NCBI GenBank assembly: GCA_947453725.1
Contig: CANGHH010000019.1
Location: 23,599-87,598 of the forward strand
DNA length: 64,000 bases
Direction of reading: 5' to 3'
Origin: Betaproteobacteria bacterium
Lineage (GTDB): Bacteria; Pseudomonadota; Gammaproteobacteria; Burkholderiales; Burkholderiaceae_C
In this document: positions 8,043-16,308 of the stretch, piece by piece
How positions within the stretch are numbered: position 1 is the first letter of the stretch
Layout of the letters: the number at the start of each line of letters is the position of its first letter
Program-made: the position numbers and the translations under genes
The notes under the pieces: generated by a model
Seen by the model: the letters and a program-made list of their open reading frames with translations, nothing else
What the model was told of the DNA's origin: nothing
Databases searched by the model: none

Positions 8043-8819
8043 TCAGCCTGGTTGGCGTGCCAGCGCCAGGTACTCCGCCACCGGCACCTGCTCGGCGCGG
8101 CGTGTCAGGTCGAAGGGCAGGTCGATGCCCTGCTGCTCCATCCAGCGCCCGAGCGTGCCGCGCAGGATCTTGCGGCGCTGCGAGAAGGCGACTGCCACCA
8201 GCGCGCTCAGCCGGGCCGCGTCGACGCGGGTGTCCAGCGGCAGCGGCTCCATGCGCACCACGGCCGAATCCACGCGCGGCGGCGGGTCGAAAGACTCGGG
8301 CGGCACGTCGAGCACGCTTTCGATGCGGTAGCGCCACTGCAGCATCACGCTCAGGCGCCCGTAGTCCTTGCTGCCGGGCGCGGCGGCCATGCGCTGGACG
8401 ACTTCCTTCTGCAGCATGAAGTGCTGGTCGAGGACGTGTTCCGAGCTGGCCAGCAGGTGGAACAGGATCGGCGTCGAGATGTTGTAGGGCAGGTTGCCGA
8501 CCACCCGCAGCGGACCGCCCAGGCGCCCCGCCAGCGCCGCGAAATCGACGGTCAGCACGTCGGCCTCGATGACGTCCAGGCCGACCTGTCGGCGCAAGCG
8601 GACTGCCAGGTCGCGGTCCAGTTCGATCACCGTCAGCGCCTTGCAGCGCTCTTTCAAGGGGCCGGTGAGGGCGCCGAGACCGGGACCGATCTCGACCAGC
8701 GGCTGGCCGGGCTGCGGGTTGATGGCCCGCACGATGTCGTCGATGACGGCGTGGTCGGTCAGGAAGTGCTGGCCGAAGCGCTTGCGGGCGTGGTGCCCGC
8801 TGCTGCTCCCCGAACTCAA
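8043..8819 (-). CDS. rsmA: 16S rRNA dimethyladenosine transferase
   Basis: S-adenosylmethionine-dependent dimethylation of two adjacent adenines in the 3' hairpin of 16S rRNA, a late small-subunit assembly step (older name ksgA). The 258-residue product begins with the family block RKRFGQHFLTDHAVIDDIV. It has the SAM-binding motif VEIGPGLGALT near 42-52 and the catalytic NLPYNIS motif near 108-114. The gene starts 7 bases after the surA stop, in the conserved lptD-surA-(pdxA)-rsmA order. pdxA, usual between surA and rsmA in many proteobacteria, is absent here. Confidence 0.96.
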   Translation of the reverse strand: MSSGSSSGHHARKRFGQHFLTDHAVIDDIVRAINPQPGQPLVEIGPGLGALTGPLKERCKALTVIELDRDLAVRLRRQVGLDVIEADVLTVDFAALAGRLGGPLRVVGNLPYNISTPILFHLLASSEHVLDQHFMLQKEVVQRMAAAPGSKDYGRLSVMLQWRYRIESVLDVPPESFDPPPRVDSAVVRMEPLPLDTRVDAARLSALVAVAFSQRRKILRGTLGRWMEQQGIDLPFDLTRRAEQVPVAEYLALARQPG

Positions 8820-8826
8820 GCGCGGC

Positions 8827-10173
8827 TCACTGTGGCGGCTCGCGGTACTCGAGATAGGCCTTGGCGCGCAATTCCTTGGTCCAGTCGCTGTAGGTCTGCT
8901 CGAAGCGCTGTTCGCGCAGGGCGGTGCGCGCCTGTTCGCGCAACTGCTTGGGTTCCAGCGCGGTGTCGCGGCGCTCCAGCACCTGGATCAGGTGCACGCC
9001 GAAGCGCGACACCACGGGCGCCGACAGGCCGTTGATGGCCAGTGCGTTCATCGCGTTCTCGAATTCCGGCACCATCACGCCGGGCGAAGCCCAACCCAGA
9101 TCGCCACCGGCTGCCGCCGAGCCGTCTTCGCTGTACTGCTTGGCGATATCTTCGAAGCTGCGCGAACCGCTTTCGATCTGCTTGCGGTACTCGGCCAGGC
9201 GCCGCGCGGCGACCTCGGCGTTGAGTTGCGGCGAGGTGCGCAGCAGCACATGGCGGGCGCGTGTCTGCGTGATGCGCCCGGCGACCGCTTCCTTGCGATC
9301 GACCAGCTTGAGCACATGGAAACCGGCGCCGGTGCGCAGCAGTTCGGGCGCGACCTGGCCCGGCTTCAGCGGCTTGGTGGTGGTGACGAAGATGTCCGGC
9401 AGCCGCGAAGCCGGCCGCAAGCCGAGGTCGCCACCGTTCTTCTTGTTGTTGTCCTCCGACAGCTCGCGCGCCACAGCGGCGAAATCTTCGCCCTGCTGGA
9501 CGCGGTCCAGCGCGGCCTGCGCGATCGCGCGCCGCGCGGCGATGAGCGCCGGGCTGGCGTCTTCGGGCACGCCGATCAGGATCTGCGCGATCTGCGTCTC
9601 GGGGTCGGCATTCGCGGCATCGCGCTGCTGCGCGAGGTAGCGGTCGATCTCCTCGTCGCTGATCTTGATGCGGCCGTAGACCTCGCGCTCGCGCAGCCGC
9701 TCGATCATGATTTGGTCGCGCACGTCGCTGCGGAAGCGGCCGTAATCGGTGCCTTCGGCCCGCAGCCGTTCGCGCAACACGGCCAGCGTGATCTGGTTCT
9801 GCGAGGCGATGCTCTGCACTGCGCGGTCGATCTCGGGCTCGTCGACCCGCATGCCGCTGTCTCGGGCGCTGGAGATCATCACGCGCTCGTCGATCAGGGC
9901 ATCCAGGGCCTGCTTGCGCAATTCGGTCTCGGGCGGCAGCTGTGCGTTGCGCCCGGCGTCGGCCAGGGCGCGCTCGACCCGTCTTTCCACCTCGCCGGCC
10001 GTGACCAGTTCCTGGTTGATGATGACGGCGATGTAGTCGCCGGTGCGCAGCGTCAGGCGGCTTTGCGCCACCGCCAGCGTGCCAGCGCCGGCCAGGGCGG
10101 CCAGCAGCAGGCAGCGGCCCCAGCGCACAGGGGCCGGATTCGTGGGAGACCAGCGAAAAGGGGATTCAGTCAT
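8827..10173 (-). CDS. surA: Periplasmic chaperone and peptidyl-prolyl isomerase SurA
   Basis: Periplasmic chaperone for outer-membrane barrel proteins. From the ATG at 10173 the product is 448 residues with a signal segment (CLLLAALAGAGTLAVAQ). An N-terminal chaperone region follows (VVINQELVT-like opening, then LRKQALDALIDERVMI). Two parvulin-type PPIase domains lie near 190-290 (RARHVLL-type blocks) and 300-400 (GGDLGWASPGVMVPEFE). The chosen ATG overlaps the lptD stop (ATGACTGA), consistent with coupling. An in-frame ATG at 10197 would add eight residues; neither has a strong ribosome site. Confidence 0.93.
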   Translation of the reverse strand: MTESPFRWSPTNPAPVRWGRCLLLAALAGAGTLAVAQSRLTLRTGDYIAVIINQELVTAGEVERRVERALADAGRNAQLPPETELRKQALDALIDERVMISSARDSGMRVDEPEIDRAVQSIASQNQITLAVLRERLRAEGTDYGRFRSDVRDQIMIERLREREVYGRIKISDEEIDRYLAQQRDAANADPETQIAQILIGVPEDASPALIAARRAIAQAALDRVQQGEDFAAVARELSEDNNKKNGGDLGLRPASRLPDIFVTTTKPLKPGQVAPELLRTGAGFHVLKLVDRKEAVAGRITQTRARHVLLRTSPQLNAEVAARRLAEYRKQIESGSRSFEDIAKQYSEDGSAAAGGDLGWASPGVMVPEFENAMNALAINGLSAPVVSRFGVHLIQVLERRDTALEPKQLREQARTALREQRFEQTYSDWTKELRAKAYLEYREPPQ

Positions 10174-12577
10174 AGGAGGAAACGGTCTGCCGGTCATCGG
10201 TGGCCGAGCCGCTGCGCCGTTCGTCGCGCAGCAGTCGGTAACCGGGGATATTGTCCTTCAAGACCTTCAGCGGGTTGGAACCGATGCGTGACAGGCCCAC
10301 CAGCTCGAGTTGCAGCATCATCCGCGTGGTCGCTTCGCTGCGGCCGGTGGACAGGCGCTCGGCCACCACGCGGGCGATCCAGCAGCCCGCGTCGTACTCG
10401 GCACCCAGCACCGAGTCGGTCACCCGGCTGTCCTTCAGGCTGTAGTTGATGCGCCCGACGGCGTACCAGGTGCCACCGCACGACGAAGCGCTGGCCGAGC
10501 TGGCGCTGCGGCCAGCAGCCTGCAGCGCGGCTGGCTGGCTCGACCAGATCGGCCATTGCCAGCCGACTTCCATCTGCTCGCTGAGGCCCCGCGTGAACCG
10601 GTAGGTGGCGCTGACGGTGCGGAAGGACCCGGGCGAATAGCGCGCGCCGATGATCGAGCGCACCGAACGTTGGATGTCGGGGCTGTATTGCAGGGCCGAA
10701 TCCAGCGTCCAGCCCTGCAGCAGGCTGGTCGAGCCGAGCAGCAGCAGGTCGGACAGGCGCTGGTCGGTGGGTTCGCCATCGGGCGTGCCGTCGGCCTGGG
10801 CCGTGACGCGTTGCGCGCGGAACAGGTAGCGTTGCACCAGGCCCAGGCGCAAGGCCTCGGCCCCGGTGTTGGCGTCGACGAAGCGGGTGGTGAAGCCGGC
10901 GGTCAGCTGCTTGGCGTCGGACACGCGGTCGACGCCCGAGAACTGGTTGTCACTGTAGATCGAACTGAAATTGAAGTCCTTGGCCGCCGCGTCATAGTTC
11001 GGCAACTGGCTCTGCGCCCGGTAGGGTGTTTGCACATAGAGCAGGCGCGGCTCCAGCGTCTGGCGCAGCGCGCGGCCGAAGGCCTCGGTCTGGCGCTCGA
11101 GCTCGAAGCCCGCATCCAGGCTGAGCGTCGGGATGTAACGGCTGCGCCGGACTTCCGCGGTGGGCAGCAGGCCGCTGTCGCTGTAGGTGGCGGCGTTCAC
11201 GCTCAGGCGCGGCACCACGAACCAGCCGGGTTCCCGCCAGGGCCTGGCCAGGCCGCCCAGCAGGTGCCAGCGCTCGCCGCCGGCACGGCCGGCCTTGGCC
11301 AGCTCGCCGGCCGGCAGGCTGAAGCGGTTGAACTCGCTCTCGAGCGTGTATTCCCAGGCCGCGCCGAAGCCGCCGCCCAGGCGAATGCCGATCTGTGGGC
11401 TGCGTTCATAGGGCGCCACGATGGCCGAGTCCGAACCCTGCAGGGCTTGCCAGCGCAGCGCGCGGGCGTAGACCAGACCCTGGCCGCCGACCAGCTCGAA
11501 GGGCTTTTCCAGGCCCAGCCGCAACGGCAGCAGCCGCGAGGTCGGGCCGCGGTTGGCGTTCGGGAAGTCCTTCCACCAGTCGTCGTCCGACACGCGAACG
11601 CCATCGAGCGTAGCCCGGAAGTCGCCGTCGAGATTGCTTTCGTGTGACCATTGCAGGGCCTCCCGCGGCCGACCGGCCACCCGGTCCCTGGGCAACCAGT
11701 CGAGCGCCAGCGTGCCCCGCATGCCGGGCTCCAGGTAGCGGAACTCGGTGTTCAGCCCGAGTCCGCGCCGCGTGATGACGCGCGGCGTCAGCGTGGCGTC
11801 GCGGTTGGGCGCGATGTTCCAGTAGTAGGGCACCGCCAGCTGGACGCCGCTGCGGTTGTCGCTTTCGATGGACGGCGGCAGCCAGCCCGAACGCCGGGCG
11901 TCGGACAGCGGGAAGCTCAAGGAAGGCAGCGCCAGGATGGGCACGCCCTGGAAGCGCAGCACGGCGCCCACAGCCACGCCTTCACTGGCCTCCAGGTCGA
12001 GCTGGACGCTGTCGGTGCGCAGCAGCCAGGCCGGTTCTTCGACGCCGTTGCGCGGGCAACTGGTGTACTCGGCGGCGGTGGCCCGCGAGCGCGTGCCGTC
12101 GATGAAGTCCATGCGTTCGGCGCGACCGCCGGCGCCCAGCAAGGGAAACTCGAATTCAGGGCGCAGGAAATAGCCCTCGAAGCGTTGCACCTTCAACTGG
12201 AACTCGGGGCCGCTGTAGCGCGCGCCGTCGCGGCTGACGCGGACTTTGCCGCTGCCCGTGGCCATGTCCTGTGCGTCGTCATAGGCCAGGCGGTCGGCGC
12301 GGATGAGCAGCCCGCCACGGCGGAATTCAGCGTTGCCTTCGGCGAGGCTGCCGATGTCGGGCTGGATGCGCAGCCGGTCGGCCTGCAGGAAAGTCGGCAG
12401 CGCCCGGCCGGCCGCACCGCGCGGCAAGGGCTGCAATCGCGGACTGGCCTGCAAGCCCGGCGCTGCGGCCGACGCGGCGGGCGCAGCCGGGGCCGGACCG
12501 GCCGTGGCGCCCTGCGCGCGCACCGCCGCTGCGCTGGCGAGCAGGCCCGCCGCCAGGGCCAGCGGAGTGATGCGCAT
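10166..12577 (-). CDS. lptD: LPS-assembly outer-membrane protein LptD
   Basis: Outer-membrane translocon that inserts lipopolysaccharide into the outer leaflet together with LptE. With the ATG at 12577 the protein is 803 residues and opens with a clean signal peptide (MRITPLALAAGLLASAAAVR, cleavage near AQG). An OstA-like periplasmic beta-jellyroll follows (ADRLRIQPDIGSLAEGNAEF), then a large barrel domain with LPS_OstA_C blocks (GWLPPSIESDNRSGVQLAVP, YYWNIAPNRDATLTPRVI). An upstream ATG at 12643 would add 22 residues and bury the signal. surA and rsmA follow in the same direction, the classical envelope-assembly arrangement. Confidence 0.95.
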   Translation of the reverse strand: MRITPLALAAGLLASAAAVRAQGATAGPAPAAPAASAAAPGLQASPRLQPLPRGAAGRALPTFLQADRLRIQPDIGSLAEGNAEFRRGGLLIRADRLAYDDAQDMATGSGKVRVSRDGARYSGPEFQLKVQRFEGYFLRPEFEFPLLGAGGRAERMDFIDGTRSRATAAEYTSCPRNGVEEPAWLLRTDSVQLDLEASEGVAVGAVLRFQGVPILALPSLSFPLSDARRSGWLPPSIESDNRSGVQLAVPYYWNIAPNRDATLTPRVITRRGLGLNTEFRYLEPGMRGTLALDWLPRDRVAGRPREALQWSHESNLDGDFRATLDGVRVSDDDWWKDFPNANRGPTSRLLPLRLGLEKPFELVGGQGLVYARALRWQALQGSDSAIVAPYERSPQIGIRLGGGFGAAWEYTLESEFNRFSLPAGELAKAGRAGGERWHLLGGLARPWREPGWFVVPRLSVNAATYSDSGLLPTAEVRRSRYIPTLSLDAGFELERQTEAFGRALRQTLEPRLLYVQTPYRAQSQLPNYDAAAKDFNFSSIYSDNQFSGVDRVSDAKQLTAGFTTRFVDANTGAEALRLGLVQRYLFRAQRVTAQADGTPDGEPTDQRLSDLLLLGSTSLLQGWTLDSALQYSPDIQRSVRSIIGARYSPGSFRTVSATYRFTRGLSEQMEVGWQWPIWSSQPAALQAAGRSASSASASSCGGTWYAVGRINYSLKDSRVTDSVLGAEYDAGCWIARVVAERLSTGRSEATTRMMLQLELVGLSRIGSNPLKVLKDNIPGYRLLRDERRSGSATDDRQTVSSYD

Positions 12578-12691
12578 CGGGGACAAGACAGGCGGCGTGG
12601 GCAGCAGTGAGGGGCGGGCGGACTTGCGCTGTCGATTATCCATGAGGGGTCTGCCGCCCAGCCGGCCGCTGCGGTGACAATCCCGGCCACC

Positions 12692-13330
12692 ATGGAGTAC
12701 GCCACCTTCCTCATCGATTTCATCCTGCACGTGGACCGCCATCTGTCGGACTTCGTGCAGGCCTATGGCGGCTGGGTCTACGCCCTGCTGTTCCTCATCA
12801 TCTTCGTCGAGACCGGCCTCGTCGTGATGCCTTTCCTGCCGGGCGACTCGCTGCTCTTCGTGGTCGGCGCGCTGTGCGGCCTGGGCCTGATGAACCTGCC
12901 GCTGGCGATGGTCCTGCTGACCGGCGCGGCGGTGCTGGGCAACCAGACCAATTACGCGATCGGCCGGCGGGTCGGTCCGCGGGTTTTCGGCTGGCAGCAG
13001 TCGCGCTGGTTCAACCGCGCGGCCTTCGACCGCATGCATGCCTTCTACGAAAAGAACGGCGGCATCACCATCGTCGTGGCGCGCTTCATGCCCTTCCTGC
13101 GCACCTTCGCGCCCTTCGTGGCGGGCGTGGCGCAGATGACCCGCCGCAAGTTCACGGTCTACGACGTCACCGGCGGTGCGCTGTGGGTCTGCGGCGTCAC
13201 GCTGACCGGCTATTTCTTCGGCAACCTGCCCTGGGTCAAGGCCCACCTGAGCCACATCATCTGGGCCCTGATCGCGGTGCCCGGTTTGGTCGTCTTGCTC
13301 GGGGCAGTCAAGGCTCGTCGATCGACCTGA
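12692..13330 (+). CDS. DedA/SNARE-associated family membrane protein
   Basis: Inner-membrane protein of 212 residues in the DedA family, whose members are implicated in undecaprenyl-phosphate or lipid flipping and proton-motive-force homeostasis. Family blocks are visible: FVETGLVVMPFLPGDSLLF near 38-56, GNQTNYAIGRRVG near 85-97, FYEKNGGITIVVARFMP near 115-131 and FLRTFAPFVAGV. Several hydrophobic helices span the rest. The ATG at 12692 is preferred to a GTG at 12674. It is divergent from lptD across 114 bases and monocistronic as far as can be seen. The specific substrate is unknown. Confidence 0.88.
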   Translation: MEYATFLIDFILHVDRHLSDFVQAYGGWVYALLFLIIFVETGLVVMPFLPGDSLLFVVGALCGLGLMNLPLAMVLLTGAAVLGNQTNYAIGRRVGPRVFGWQQSRWFNRAAFDRMHAFYEKNGGITIVVARFMPFLRTFAPFVAGVAQMTRRKFTVYDVTGGALWVCGVTLTGYFFGNLPWVKAHLSHIIWALIAVPGLVVLLGAVKARRST

Positions 13331-13369
13331 CCCCAGCTTCCCGCCGCGGAACCGGCTTTGCCGGGCCGC

Positions 13370-13418
13370 TGGCGGACGGCCCCCTCGGGGGGTAGCGAGC
13401 GCCAGCGAGCTTGGGGGC
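13370..13418. repeat. REP-like GC-rich intergenic element
   Basis: Between the convergent DedA and M20 genes, CCCCC-TC-GGGGGG (13380-13392) is followed by TAGCGAGCGCCAGCGAGC and a G-run. This resembles the short interspersed hairpins with GCGAGCG cores often seen between Burkholderiales genes. Only one copy is visible here. Confidence 0.35.
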
Positions 13419-14879
<1,461 letters not shown>

Positions 14880-14902
14880 GGCGGGTTCTCCGTTGAAAGG
14901 CG

Positions 14903-15751
14903 TCAGCAGGGACGGATCTGGAAGCGCTGCAGCCAGGTGGTGAGCGCAGCGATCACCTGGCGGCGTTCGGGCTCGTTGAAGATCTCGTGGGCCAGCGTCG
15001 GGAAGGCGCGCGCGGTGACGGTCTCGGCGGGCGCCAGCCGCGCGAAGCCGGCGCTGCCGGCCGCGGCGACGCAGCGGTCGGCGCCGGCCCACATCAGCAG
15101 CGTCGGCGTGTTCCATTGCCCGGCGTGCTGCAGCACCAGTTCGCCCGCGTCGACGATGAACTGCGCCAGTTGCGGCGTGATGCGGCCGTGCACCAGCGGG
15201 TCTTCGCGGTAACGGCGAACGACAGCCGGGTCGCGGCTGATCCATGCCGGGTCCAGCCCGTTGGGCAACGGCAGGTCGGGCAGGGTGCGGGCCAGCAGCG
15301 TGACCAGCGCGCCGCGCACGCGGCCCAGGCCGGCATCGAGGGCCGGCGAGGACAGCACCAGGCCATCGACGTCGCGGGCCCAGCGGGCAGCGTTGTGCAG
15401 CAGCGACTCGCCGACGAAGCGCGCGGCGATCAGGCCGCCCAGGCTGTGGCCGAGTAGCACATGCGGACCCGCGCCGGCTTGCCGCAGGTGGTCGATGACG
15501 GCCGCCAGATCGACCAGCAGCGTGTGCGCCCCGGCGATCTGGCCGCGCGCGCCTTCGCTGCGGCCATGGCCGCGCAGGTCGTGGCCCACGGCATGCCAGC
15601 CGGCGGCATTCAGCGCCGAGGCCAGGCCTTCGTAGCGGCCGATGTGCTCACCCAGGCCGTGCACGATCTGCACGGTGCCGTGCGCCGGGCCCTGGGCCGG
15701 CCAACGCCGCAGATGCAATCTCAGGCCGTCGCCGGTGAGCAGGGTTTCCAT
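14903..15751 (-). CDS. Alpha/beta hydrolase, monoacylglycerol lipase-like
   Basis: Serine hydrolase of 282 residues in the lysophospholipase/monoacylglycerol lipase branch. The oxyanion region is IVHGLGEHIGRY (29-40 or so). Nucleophile Ser sits in LLGHSLGGLIAARF near 100. Acid Asp is in LLMWAGADRCV near 220 and catalytic His is in FPTLAHEIFNEPE near 255. VGHDLRGHGRSEG is another block characteristic of this branch. No signal peptide is evident, so it is probably cytoplasmic. It is followed closely by the M20 peptidase gene. The exact lipid or ester substrate cannot be read from sequence. Confidence 0.87.
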   Translation of the reverse strand: METLLTGDGLRLHLRRWPAQGPAHGTVQIVHGLGEHIGRYEGLASALNAAGWHAVGHDLRGHGRSEGARGQIAGAHTLLVDLAAVIDHLRQAGAGPHVLLGHSLGGLIAARFVGESLLHNAARWARDVDGLVLSSPALDAGLGRVRGALVTLLARTLPDLPLPNGLDPAWISRDPAVVRRYREDPLVHGRITPQLAQFIVDAGELVLQHAGQWNTPTLLMWAGADRCVAAAGSAGFARLAPAETVTARAFPTLAHEIFNEPERRQVIAALTTWLQRFQIRPC

Positions 15752-15792
15752 CGCTGGATTGGACCATGTCGACCGGACCGGGCCGCCCGCAC

Positions 15793-16176
15793 TCAGCCTG
15801 CGGCCGAAGGCATGCAGAAGACGTTGAGCTTGTTGCCATCGAGGTCGCGGAAGTAGCCGCAGTAAAAGCTGCCGTCGCCGCGCGGGCCGGCCGGGCCTTC
15901 GTCGGTGCCGCCGAGCGCCAGCGCCTTGGCGTGCACGGCGTTGACCGCTTGGGGCTCGAGCACGACCAGCCCGATCATGCTGCCGTTGCCCGGCGTGGCG
16001 GCCTGGCCGTCATAGGGCTTCATCACGGCCAGGCTGGGCTTGTCCATGCTCACGCCCCAGGCGATGCCGCGATCGGCGGTCCACAGGCGCTTGGCGCCGA
16101 CTTCGGCCAGCAGGGCGTCGTAGAAGGCCGCGGCGCGGGGCAGGTCGTTGGTGCCCAAGGTGGCGTAGCCGATCAT
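15793..16176 (-). CDS. VOC-superfamily (glyoxalase/bleomycin-resistance fold) protein
   Basis: Small 127-residue protein of one glyoxalase-like unit. It starts IGYATLGTNDLPRAAAFYDA, the typical first beta-alpha segment of VOC proteins. It ends with GYFRDLDGNKLNVFC, the RDPDGN-type motif carrying the metal-binding region in this fold. Most such single-domain proteins are uncharacterised and may act as dimers in resistance, isomerisation or dioxygenation. Nothing in the context narrows the role. Confidence 0.85.
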   Translation of the reverse strand: MIGYATLGTNDLPRAAAFYDALLAEVGAKRLWTADRGIAWGVSMDKPSLAVMKPYDGQAATPGNGSMIGLVVLEPQAVNAVHAKALALGGTDEGPAGPRGDGSFYCGYFRDLDGNKLNVFCMPSAAG

Positions 16177-16242
16177 GGGAGTCTCCGGGTTCTTGGATGG
16201 CGGCCCAGTTTAGAGGGCCTGGCAGGGCTGCGGCCACCAAGG

Positions 16243-16273
16243 AAAAAGCCGCGATGCCATCACGCATCGCGGC
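16243..16273 (-). terminator. Intrinsic terminator of the lipoprotein gene
   Basis: On the minus strand a perfect 10-bp stem (GCCGCGATGC / GCATCGCGGC, 6-base loop) is followed by TTTTT. It lies about 35 bases after the stop of the glycan-binding lipoprotein gene. Confidence 0.9.
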
Positions 16274-16308
16274 CTGGCGCCCGGCGCCGGGGTGACCGAA
16301 CCGTCGCT